The notes under the pieces were generated by a model. That model saw only the letters and a list, made by a program, of their open reading frames with translations. It did not search any database and had not been told where the DNA came from. From assembly GCA_944388935.1 (NCBI GenBank), contig CALXKK010000004.1, forward strand, positions 40,282-104,281: DNA of 64,000 nt, written 5' to 3'. This DNA is from an uncultured Clostridia bacterium (GTDB lineage Bacteria > Bacillota > Clostridia > TANB77 > CAG-508). The position numbers and the translations under genes are program-made. Position 1 is the first letter of the stretch; each line of letters starts with the position of its first letter. This document shows positions 50,278-57,613 of the stretch, in pieces.

Positions 50278-50856
50278 ATAGTTAAAATTTTAAATCGTAT
50301 TATATTTTTTATTATTCTTTTTACTTTTGTATTTTGTTCATTTTTTATTCCCGTTTTTGGAAATTATGACTCACAAAATTTAAATTCTATTAATACCATA
50401 ATGCTTAATCCAGACGGTTTCGTTTGGCCAATTCCCGGATATACAAAAATAACTTCTCCATTTGGAAAACGTAATTCGCCAACTGCTGGTGCTTCCTCAT
50501 ATCACTATGGAGCAGATATTGGTGCACCAGAAGGAACGAATCTAATAGCAGTAGCAGATGGGCAAGTGACATTTCTTGGATTTCTTGGTGCTGGTGGATA
50601 TACTTTAACTTTATCATTTGGTGATTTTAAAGTTACATATTGCCATATTTCTCCTAATTATTTAGTATCAGAAGGTGATTTTGTTTTGCAAGGACAAATT
50701 ATAGCAAATGTTGGACCAAAATATGTTTATGGTGTGCCAGGGAATAAATACAAAGACTCTAATGGTAAGCCTACAAATGGTGCTACAACTGGTTGCCATT
50801 TACATTTAGGAATGAGAATTAATGATAAATATGTAAATCCTTTAGAATATTTTTAA
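50278..50856 (+). CDS. M23 (LytM-type) peptidase, apparent ATA start
   Basis: The mature part (from about residue 45) is an M23 metallopeptidase: TSPFGKRNSP, YHYGADIGAPEGT with the HxxxD metal pair, and CHLHLGM with the HxH motif. An ATG at 50401 begins only after a complete signal peptide encoded upstream in the same frame (VKILNRIIFFIILFTFVF). The only site with a good ribosome binding site for that frame is ATA at 50278, 8 nt after AAGGAGG (50263-50269). I therefore choose 50278 and 192 residues. Starting at 50401 would give a cytoplasmic hydrolase without export. It should cut peptidoglycan cross-links. Confidence 0.75.
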   Translation: MVKILNRIIFFIILFTFVFCSFFIPVFGNYDSQNLNSINTIMLNPDGFVWPIPGYTKITSPFGKRNSPTAGASSYHYGADIGAPEGTNLIAVADGQVTFLGFLGAGGYTLTLSFGDFKVTYCHISPNYLVSEGDFVLQGQIIANVGPKYVYGVPGNKYKDSNGKPTNGATTGCHLHLGMRINDKYVNPLEYF

Positions 50857-50911
50857 AAGTGAAAGTAAAATGATTAAATTCTACATTATTTGACTTTTTC
50901 CGAAATTTTCA

Positions 50912-50940
50912 TTGTTAAAAGTATATTATAGTGATACAAT
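50912..50940 (+). promoter_or_regulatory. Promoter of the beta-CASP ribonuclease gene
   Basis: TTGTTA (50912-50917), a 17-base spacer and TACAAT (50935-50940), about 30 nt before the ribosome binding site TAGGAG. Confidence 0.5.
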
Positions 50941-50980
50941 GAAGTTGCATTATTGGAAACAATAAATTAGGAGTTGTATT

Positions 50981-52399
50981 ATGGGTAAAGATCGGTTCTA
51001 TGCAGATGTAATGGCATTGCATCCGCAGGTTACAGGCTCTTGTAATATTGTAACTACTAGATTTCCTGATGGTAAAAAGTTTCATTTTGTAACAGATTGT
51101 GGTCTGTTTCAAGGAAGGGACGAAGAAAAGTATAACGACGAGTTGTTCTTTAATCCGGAGCATATTGATTTTGCCCTAGTAACACATGGGCATTCGGATC
51201 ATATTGGTCGACTACCACTTATGGTAAGAAACGGATATAGGAATCCAATTTATGCAACGGATGATACACGTAGTATTATGCCTGTTTCACTCGAAGACAG
51301 TGTTAAGGTATTAAGAACTGATGCGAGAAGGGAAAAAGACAAAAAGGTCCTTTACAATGATAATGATGTATCGGGTACAATGCAATTGGTTAGAGGGTGC
51401 AATTTCGAGCAAACGATTCATGTAAATGAAAATATCGATGTTACATTCTTTAACAATGGTCATTTGTATGGTGCAGCAATGATTCTTGTAGAGGTTCACT
51501 GTTTTGAACACGAAAGCATTAATATTCTTTTTACGGGCGACTATAAAAAGGATAATGCTTTCCTGGATTTGGCACCACTTCCTCAGTGGTTGTTTGATAT
51601 GCCACTTACCATAGTCCAAGAATCCACATATGGTGATATGGACTCCTCGGAGATTCAAGAAACCTTTGTGGATAATGTGATTAGATGCATTAAAAGGGGT
51701 GGTACAGTTGTAATCCCAGCGTTTGCTCTTGGTCGCATGCAAGAAGTTCTATATATTCTTAAACGACTGCAAGATGAAGGAGATCTTCCTTTTGAGGTTC
51801 CTATCTATGTTGATGGCAAGCTGGGAACCAAGTATACCAGAATGTGTGAGAATGGTACACTTAATATAAAGGAAGATATGCAAGATTTCCTGCCACAGAA
51901 TGTTGTCTTTGTTGACAAAACGACACGAGGGACCATTATACAGGACCAGAAGAGTTGCAAGATTATTGTGACTACTTCTGGAATGGGTTCATTTGGCCCT
52001 GCTCAAACCTATATTCCTGCGTATATAACCAATGGAAATGCACTTATCCAATTTACTGGTTATACTACAGAAGGAACCTTAGGCAGAAGGCTGAAAGATG
52101 CGCCTAAGGGTAAGGGTGTAGAGATAAGAGGCGTTGAGTATAGAAAATTAGCTGATGTTGAGTACACCAACGAGTTTTCTGCTCATTCTAAAGCTGATGA
52201 AATGATTGCATTTTTGCAACAGTTTAATCATCTGAACCTTGTCCTTATAAACCATGGAGAAGCACCTGTAAAAGAGATGTTTGCTGAGCGAGTGTTGGAT
52301 GAAGTTAATCCAAAAGCGGTTGCAATACTTGGCCGGCAATATTTCTTTAGAATCAATCCATATGGCTTGGTGATGTCTAAACCTACTAAGTTTCTATAA
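50981..52399 (+). CDS. Beta-CASP metallo-beta-lactamase ribonuclease
   Basis: A 472-residue protein of the CPSF-73/Ysh1-like beta-CASP clade. Motif 2 is LVTHGHSDHIGRLPLM. Further lactamase motifs are FFNNGHLYGAAMI and LFTGDYKKD. The beta-CASP part has GGTVVIPAFALGRMQEVLYIL, VTTSGMGSFGPAQTYI, and the final His motifs EFSAHSKADEM and LINHGE. These enzymes cut or trim RNA; there is no RNase J C-terminal domain. A counted 60-base stretch is 43% G+C, unlike the flanking genes but like orphan genes A, B and C. TAGGAG precedes the ATG. The gene stands alone, with a terminator after it. Recent transfer is plausible. Confidence 0.9.
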   Translation: MGKDRFYADVMALHPQVTGSCNIVTTRFPDGKKFHFVTDCGLFQGRDEEKYNDELFFNPEHIDFALVTHGHSDHIGRLPLMVRNGYRNPIYATDDTRSIMPVSLEDSVKVLRTDARREKDKKVLYNDNDVSGTMQLVRGCNFEQTIHVNENIDVTFFNNGHLYGAAMILVEVHCFEHESINILFTGDYKKDNAFLDLAPLPQWLFDMPLTIVQESTYGDMDSSEIQETFVDNVIRCIKRGGTVVIPAFALGRMQEVLYILKRLQDEGDLPFEVPIYVDGKLGTKYTRMCENGTLNIKEDMQDFLPQNVVFVDKTTRGTIIQDQKSCKIIVTTSGMGSFGPAQTYIPAYITNGNALIQFTGYTTEGTLGRRLKDAPKGKGVEIRGVEYRKLADVEYTNEFSAHSKADEMIAFLQQFNHLNLVLINHGEAPVKEMFAERVLDEVNPKAVAILGRQYFFRINPYGLVMSKPTKFL

Positions 52400-52408
52400 T
52401 TCCAAGCG

Positions 52409-52437
52409 GAGCGCCCAAATTCGGGCGCTTCGTTTTT
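52409..52437 (+). terminator. Terminator after the beta-CASP gene
   Basis: AGCGCCC (about 52411) pairs with GGGCGCT across AAATTC, followed by TCGTTTTTG. Confidence 0.8.
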
Positions 52438-52579
52438 GTGGAAAATCAATAATAATTGAATTGTTATAATATTCATGAAAAATTATTTTAATTTAAACAT
52501 AAAAATATTGAATTTAATTTATTAAATGATAAAATACATTTATTATATAAATTGATGAACTTTTAATGGAGGAAGGCTT

Positions 52580-53317
52580 ATGAGAGTATTTTCTGAAAAA
52601 GAATTAGCCAATTTAGATTTAGTTATTTTTGATTTAGATGGTACATTAATTGATTCAAATGGAGTAAATAACGATTTGGATGTAGAATTAGTACGTTGGT
52701 TGGGAGACAGTAAAAGTTCATCGGAAGAAATTTTATTAGAGAGAGATAATGTTATAAAAAATAATAAGACTGGAGACATATATTTAAATTATTGTGAATA
52801 TTTAAGAAAAAAATACAATTCTAAATTTTCAAAAGAACAAATATTACAGCATCGAAGGGATTTATCTAAAGAATTATCAAAGAGTATTAAATTTAAACCA
52901 GATGCAGATAAAATGATAAAATATTTAAAAAGCAAAAATATAAAGATGGCTTTAGCTACAGTTTCTAGAAAAGAGACTATAGATATTTATATAAATGAAA
53001 ATGAATATATGAAAAATAAATGTAATTTACAAGAATATTTCGATTATATTATTACAAAAGATGATGTTACACTAAAAAAACCTAATCCTGAAGTCTATAA
53101 CAATATCATAGATAAATTTAAAATTACTGATTTATCAAGATGTCTTGTAATTGAAGATTCGCTAACAGGTGTTCTTGCAGCAAAAAGAGCGAACTTAAAT
53201 GTTATAGCAATTTATGATAAATATTCGGATAAGGATAGAGAAAAGATAAATGAACTTGCAGATTACAATGTAGATAGTTATCAAGAATTAATTGAATTGT
53301 TTAAAAAAGAATGTTAG
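52580..53317 (+). CDS. HAD-superfamily phosphatase (beta-phosphoglucomutase-like)
   Basis: A 245-residue HAD hydrolase: motif I VIFDLDGTLIDSNG, a helical cap (about 20-100), motif II ALATVSRKET, the Lys of motif III in DVTLKKPNPEVY, and motif IV VIEDSLTGVLAAKRANL. The substrate is not set by these motifs. GGAGGAAGGCTT precedes the ATG. It stands alone behind an AT-rich gap (52438-52579) that should hold its promoter. A hairpin overlaps its end (AAAGAATGT/ACATTCTTT, 53306-53330). Confidence 0.85.
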   Translation: MRVFSEKELANLDLVIFDLDGTLIDSNGVNNDLDVELVRWLGDSKSSSEEILLERDNVIKNNKTGDIYLNYCEYLRKKYNSKFSKEQILQHRRDLSKELSKSIKFKPDADKMIKYLKSKNIKMALATVSRKETIDIYINENEYMKNKCNLQEYFDYIITKDDVTLKKPNPEVYNNIIDKFKITDLSRCLVIEDSLTGVLAAKRANLNVIAIYDKYSDKDREKINELADYNVDSYQELIELFKKEC

Positions 53318-53335
53318 TAAGACATTCTTTTTATT
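53306..53335 (+). terminator. Terminator overlapping the HAD gene stop
   Basis: AAAGAATGT (53306-53314) and ACATTCTTT (53322-53330) form a 9-bp stem followed by TTA and T-rich sequence. The left arm is inside the last codons. Confidence 0.65.
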
Positions 53336-53423
53336 TTGGAATAGTAGAGGAAGAAAGCATTTTATTTTTCTTGAAATATGTGATAGAATTACTAAAGAAA
53401 ATATATAAATAAAAGAGGTAAAA

Positions 53424-54782
53424 ATGCTAGTAGAAAAGAACAAAGAATATGTAGTAGATATAATAGACAATGGTTTCCAAGGTGAAGGAATAGCCAAAAT
53501 TGATGGACTTACTATATTTATTCCAAATGCAATAAAAGGTGAGAAGATAAAAATATTAATTGTTAAAGTTTTATCATCACATGCGTTTGGAAAAATAATA
53601 GAGATTCTAAAACCTTCTGAACATAGAGTAGAGAGCGATTGTACAACATATAAAAGATGTGGTGGTTGTTCATTAAGACATGTAGACTATAAAGAAACAT
53701 TAAAAATGAAGCAAAATGCTGTACAAAACTTGGTAAATAAAACATTACATAACAAAATTCAAGTGGAAGAAACAGAAGGAATGGAGAAGCCTTATCACTA
53801 TAGAAATAAAGCACAGTATCCAGTGGGACTAAATAAAGATGGAAAACCTGTAATGGGAGTTTTTGCAAATAGAACTCATGAGATTATTCCAATTGATACA
53901 TGTTATATTCAAAATGAACAGACAGAAAAAATTGCAAAATACATATTTAATTTTTTTGTAAATAACAATATAAGTTTTTATAATGAAAAAAATCAAACAG
54001 GTTTAATAAGGCATATTGTTACTAAGATTGGAATAAAAACAAATGAAATAATGTGCATTATAGTAGTAAATGGAAGTTCATTTCCAAAAGAAAATAAACT
54101 TGTGGCAGAGCTAACAAATCAATTTCCAAATATTAAATCTATTATAAAAAATATAAATACAAAAAATACAAATGTAATATTAGGAAAAGAAAATATCAAT
54201 TTATATGGAAATGGCTATATTACAGACGTTTTAGGAGATTATAAATTTAGAATATCACCACTATCTTTTTATCAAGTAAATCCGATGCAAGCTGAAAAAT
54301 TGTATAATTTAGGTGTTGAATATGCAGAAATAACTAAAAATGATGTTGTTTTTGATTTATACTGCGGAATAGGAACAATTTCATTATTTATGAGTAAGTT
54401 TGCTAAAAAAGTTTACGGAGTAGAAATTGTAGAAGAAGCAATTGTAGCAGCAAAAGAAAACGCTAAATTAAATAATGTGAATAATACAGAATTTATTGCT
54501 GGCGATGTAGAAAAAGTATTAGGAGATTTAATAGATAATAAAAAAATAATACCTGATATTATTATGGTTGACCCACCAAGAAGAGGGTTGGACAATACAA
54601 GTGTAGAAAATATAAGAAAAGTAAAACCAAAGAAATTAGTGTATATCAGTTGTAATCCTGCAACTTTAGTGCGTGACTTGGCAAAATTAGAGGATATTTA
54701 TGAAATAAAAAATATTAAGCCAGTTGATATGTTTCCATATACAAACCATGTGGAATGTGTAACAGTGCTTGAATTAAAATAA
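53424..54782 (+). CDS. rlmD: 23S rRNA (uracil-5-)-methyltransferase (RlmD/RumA family)
   Basis: A 452-residue SAM-dependent RNA methyltransferase. The TRAM domain (about 1-58) has YVVDIIDNGFQGEGIAKIDGLTIFI. The [4Fe-4S] motif CTTYKRCGGCSLRH lies near 73-86. The methylase core has VFDLYCGIGTISLFMS, VDPPRRGLDN and the catalytic-Cys loop YISCNPATLVRDL. The exact uridine (747 or 1939) cannot be told from sequence. AAAGAGGTAAAA precedes the ATG. Two candidate small RNAs lie downstream on the other strand. Confidence 0.92.
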   Translation: MLVEKNKEYVVDIIDNGFQGEGIAKIDGLTIFIPNAIKGEKIKILIVKVLSSHAFGKIIEILKPSEHRVESDCTTYKRCGGCSLRHVDYKETLKMKQNAVQNLVNKTLHNKIQVEETEGMEKPYHYRNKAQYPVGLNKDGKPVMGVFANRTHEIIPIDTCYIQNEQTEKIAKYIFNFFVNNNISFYNEKNQTGLIRHIVTKIGIKTNEIMCIIVVNGSSFPKENKLVAELTNQFPNIKSIIKNINTKNTNVILGKENINLYGNGYITDVLGDYKFRISPLSFYQVNPMQAEKLYNLGVEYAEITKNDVVFDLYCGIGTISLFMSKFAKKVYGVEIVEEAIVAAKENAKLNNVNNTEFIAGDVEKVLGDLIDNKKIIPDIIMVDPPRRGLDNTSVENIRKVKPKKLVYISCNPATLVRDLAKLEDIYEIKNIKPVDMFPYTNHVECVTVLELK

Positions 54783-54842
54783 AGAGCTTATATAAGTGCA
54801 TTATTTTTTTACCAAATATGTTAATATAAATTATAATAGGAG

Positions 54843-54920
54843 AAAAAATCCCTCTTTATTAGAGGGATTTAAACGTTTATAAACGAATTAATCACATTTA
54901 AATGTGCAACAATTAAATGT
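54843..54920 (-). ncRNA. Candidate small RNA 2 of a tandem pair
   Basis: On the minus strand a -10-like TATAAT (54932-54927) is followed by ACATTTAATTGTTGCACATTT, a CACATTT-AAATGTG hairpin, and a perfect terminator: AAATCCCTCT/AGAGGGATTT (54870-54861, 54855-54846) with a five-base loop and a T run. The first 20 or so bases match candidate RNA 1 nearly base for base. The predicted RNA is about 78 nt. The -35 region is weak (TTGTAA, 19-base spacer). No convincing protein frame is present. Confidence 0.5.
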
Positions 54921-54954
54921 AATTATATTATATGCAAATATAAGCATATTATTA

Positions 54955-55028
54955 CAAAAAGCAAAGACTAGGTTAACCTAGTCTTTGAAAAACAACTTCC
55001 ACATCATAAGATGTGCAACATTAAATGT
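54955..55028 (-). ncRNA. Candidate small RNA 1 of a tandem pair
   Basis: On the minus strand TTGACT (55063-55058), a 17-base spacer and TATAAT (55040-55035) predict a start near 55028. The RNA begins TTACATTTAATGTTGCACAT, folds CACATCTTATGATGTG, and ends with a perfect 26-base palindrome (CAAAGACTAGGTT and its complement, 54987-54962) followed by GCTTTTT. About 74 nt. Its 5' part and small hairpin match RNA 2. It starts 49 bases downstream of the MazF-like gene on the same strand. Confidence 0.6.
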
Positions 55029-55057
55029 AACTTTATTATAAAATATTTTTCAGATAG

Positions 55058-55063
55058 AGTCAA
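55058..55063 (-). promoter_or_regulatory. -35 box of small RNA 1
   Basis: TTGACT on the minus strand, 17 bases from TATAAT at 55040-55035. This is the strongest promoter in the region and lies between the MazF-like stop codon and the RNA. Confidence 0.6.
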
Positions 55064-55076
55064 TATTTTGGACTAA

Positions 55077-55574
55077 TTAATCTTCAAAAGTGTAATATTT
55101 TTTTATTGCTACTAAAATATTGGAATAGTCATCTTTAGATAAATGTGCTATTTTTTTATTGTAGAAAAAAGGTTCACGAATTCTTTTATAACTAAAATTA
55201 ACCATAGATTCTAATTTTGCAGTACTGCAGGGAAAGCCACTTATGTCACAATGAAAATAGTATTTATCATTATAACATTTACTACTTAGAGGAATAACTG
55301 TCCACATTTTTTTATCAGCAGAAGAACGCCATAATATAGCTGGTCTTAATTTCCTTAACTCTGAACCAACGTTTTGACCAAAATTAATCCAACAAATGCA
55401 TCCGGATTTTAAATTTGAAATATTTATATTATTTTTCTCTAATAATAGTTTATCATAGCACCATTTTAAATATTTTATTTTTTCGATATTTTTATAATCA
55501 ATTTCTTTGCTTAATTTTTTTAGTAAGGATTTCTTTAAAAGTTTTAAAATATAATAGAAATCTTTATTATTCAA
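55077..55574 (-). CDS. MazF/PemK-like protein with N-terminal helical extension
   Basis: A 165-residue protein. Residues about 57-160 match the PemK/MazF toxin fold: GCICWINFGQNVGSELRKLRPAIL, with the conserved Gly, Arg and Pro, then the strand WTVIPLSSK with the conserved Ser. A basic helical stretch of about 55 residues precedes it (YYILKLLKKSLLKKLSKEI), unlike the usual 110-residue toxin. The start is TTG, with AAAGGGA about 11 nt upstream. The family cuts mRNA. The gene upstream (73 residues) may be its antitoxin or a second fold copy. Two small RNAs follow on the same strand. Toxin activity is inferred. Confidence 0.7.
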   Translation of the reverse strand: MNNKDFYYILKLLKKSLLKKLSKEIDYKNIEKIKYLKWCYDKLLLEKNNINISNLKSGCICWINFGQNVGSELRKLRPAILWRSSADKKMWTVIPLSSKCYNDKYYFHCDISGFPCSTAKLESMVNFSYKRIREPFFYNKKIAHLSKDDYSNILVAIKKYYTFED

Positions 55575-55590
55575 TTTTAAAAATTTCCCT

Positions 55591-55812
55591 TTAACATAAA
55601 CTAATCCGTTTAATATTACTTATATTATATTCTTGCAAGTCGTTAATATCTATGAATCTATTTATAGATTCCATATATGTTAGATTATTAAAATTAATAG
55701 TATGAACAGTTAATCCAACATAATGATTTTTTGATATGTTATAGATAATTAAAATGTGTTTTCTTTTGTTATTTTCAACTACTTCATAAATATTTTGAGA
55801 GTATATTTTCAA
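55591..55812 (-). CDS. Small protein upstream of the MazF-like gene
   Basis: A 73-residue protein, rich in beta-branched residues (KHILIIYNISKNHYVGLTVHTI), with no recognised family. The strand pattern hints at a small SH3/PemK-like barrel, but no catalytic residues can be placed. It starts with TTG; GGAGG lies seven bases upstream. It ends 16 bases before the MazF-like start, so the two form an operon. In type II toxin-antitoxin pairs the first small gene is often the antitoxin, but this one lacks an obvious DNA-binding N-terminus. Role unknown. Confidence 0.55.
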   Translation of the reverse strand: MKIYSQNIYEVVENNKRKHILIIYNISKNHYVGLTVHTINFNNLTYMESINRFIDINDLQEYNISNIKRISLC

Positions 55813-56136
55813 ATTAAAACCTCCTATATAGAAAAAGATAGATACAATTTTTTATTTATAAAAAACATATGAAATAAGCTTATTGAATTATATAAAAAAT
55901 CTTCATTAATAATACTATATTTTTAGGCAAAAAGCAATACATTTGTTCGCTAAAATTTGAAATAATAGTATAAAAGTTTTAAAAATAATAAAAAGTAATT
56001 GTTGTTTCTATTTTTAAATGTTACAATACTTACAAATGAAGACTCTTAAGCTTTATTTGGGTTGTAAAATTAATAAAAATATGGTACATTTTGTAAAGAA
56101 AAAGCTTATTAAATAATAGTTTAGAAGGTGATAATA
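55813..56136. other. AT-rich divergent intergenic region
   Basis: The 324 bases between the minus-strand MazF-like operon and the deformylase-Nudix gene are about 80% A+T by eye. They must hold promoters in both directions. Candidate -10 hexamers are plentiful, but no hexamer pair stands out. No hairpin with a T run, tRNA or protein frame is convincing. Confidence 0.3.
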
Positions 56137-57216
56137 ATGGGTAAAGTTATTCAAGTAAGAGAAGTAGGAGATCCTGTTCTAGAAAAAGTATGTGATGAAG
56201 TAGATATTAACAATATTAATAAAGATGTTTTAGATACTATAGAAGATTTAAAAGTAACATTAGAATATGGGACGGGATTAGGAATAGCTGCACCACAAAT
56301 TGCTGTTAACAAAAGAATCATTGTAGTTGGAGCTAAAAAAGAGAACATAAATTATAATGATGCGGAGGAAATACCATTAACAGTGATGATAAATCCAATA
56401 TGGAAAAAATTATCAGAAGAAACAGATATACAATATGAAGGTTGCATGAGTGTGCCATCAATTAGAGGAAGGGTAGAAAGATATAAAAATATAGAACTTA
56501 CTTATTATAACGAAAAAGGCGAAAAGATTATAAAAGAAATTCATGGCTTTTTTGCGAGACTAGTTCAACATGAATGTGACCATTTGGATGGAATAGTATT
56601 TTTAGAAAAGGTAAAAGGACCTAATGGTTTTGCAACTGTAAAAAATATAAAAAAATATAATTTAAGAGGGAGAAAGGAGAAAAATATGGAATTATTTTAC
56701 AAAGTTACAGATGAAGATATCGGAGGAAAATCTGTTAAAATGGAAAATCCGAAACTAAGACACGGAGCAAGAGGAATAGTTATAAGAGAAGATGGAAAAA
56801 TCGCAGTATTTAACAAAAGTAATAAAAATGAGTTCAAATTACCTGGTGGCGGAATTGAAGGAGAAGAAAATCCCAAAGAAGCATTTAAAAGGGAAGCTTT
56901 AGAAGAAACTGGCTGCGAAGTAGAGATTATAGATACTTTAGGAACTATAGAAGAATATAAATCTAAAAATAATTTTAAACAGATCTCTTATGTATTTGTA
57001 GGAAAAGTAATTAAAGATACTAAGCAATTACATGTTACAAAGAAAGAAAAAGATGAAGGAGCTAAATTATTATGGGAAACACCAGAAAAAGCATTAGAAC
57101 TTGTAAAAGGATGTTATGATAAATTAGTAGCTTCAAAATATGCTTCTGTATATAGTACAAAATTTGTTGTATTAAGAGATAGGAAAATTTTAGAAAGGTA
57201 TCTAAATTTAAAATAA
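56137..57216 (+). CDS. Peptide deformylase-Nudix hydrolase in-frame fusion
   Basis: A 359-residue frame with two complete enzymes. Residues 1-180 are a peptide deformylase: GLGIAAPQIAV, EGCMSVP and QHECDHLDG provide the Cys and His ligands and the Glu. Residues about 185-359 are a Nudix hydrolase with the box GGGIEGEENPKEAFKREALEETG (GX5EX7REXXEEXG). At the junction lies AAAGGAG (56673-56679) and an in-frame ATG (56686) that looks like the normal start of a stand-alone Nudix gene. So either the first gene lost its stop, or both a fusion and a separate Nudix protein are made. ATG 56137 follows AAGGTG. A second, ordinary def lies at 37757. Confidence 0.88.
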   Translation: MGKVIQVREVGDPVLEKVCDEVDINNINKDVLDTIEDLKVTLEYGTGLGIAAPQIAVNKRIIVVGAKKENINYNDAEEIPLTVMINPIWKKLSEETDIQYEGCMSVPSIRGRVERYKNIELTYYNEKGEKIIKEIHGFFARLVQHECDHLDGIVFLEKVKGPNGFATVKNIKKYNLRGRKEKNMELFYKVTDEDIGGKSVKMENPKLRHGARGIVIREDGKIAVFNKSNKNEFKLPGGGIEGEENPKEAFKREALEETGCEVEIIDTLGTIEEYKSKNNFKQISYVFVGKVIKDTKQLHVTKKEKDEGAKLLWETPEKALELVKGCYDKLVASKYASVYSTKFVVLRDRKILERYLNLK

Positions 57217-57525
57217 AGAGCGTTAAAAAATAATGGCTCAAAGGAACCAGGGTTTGAGACAAATGAAACAAGAGATTATTTCATTACAACAATATTTATA
57301 CATGGTGGGTTTGAAGATGAAGTGAAAGACCGACCAAGAACCCACCAAGATACCCACCAAGATAAAATATTAGATTTTTGTAAAAAACTTAGAACGACCA
57401 AGGAAATAATGGCATATTTAGGTTTGAAAGATAGAATAAAATTTTATCTAAGATATATTAAACCATTACTTAATAGTGGAAAGCTACAAATGACTATACC
57501 AGAAAAACCAAATACAAAAAATTAA
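57217..57525 (+). pseudogene. Remnant of an AlbA/AAA_4-type ATP-binding regulator
   Basis: The frame directly after the Nudix stop encodes the C-terminal tail typical of Schlafen-AlbA_2 (AAA_4) putative regulators: NGSKEPGFETNETRDYFITT, then an Asp/Gln-rich break and the winged-helix end LGLKDRIKFYLRYIKPLL. About 100 of the normal 400 or more residues remain. There is no ribosome binding site for a full start; the GTG at 57322 could give at most 67 residues. It is best read as a gene fragment left by a deletion or insertion in this region. Confidence 0.7.
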
Positions 57526-57613
57526 AAGTATATTACTAAGAATTAAAAGAATACTTAAGAATAAAAATGGATTTACAAAAGATTTTATATGAATAAAAAT
57601 GGGGGAATTAAAT

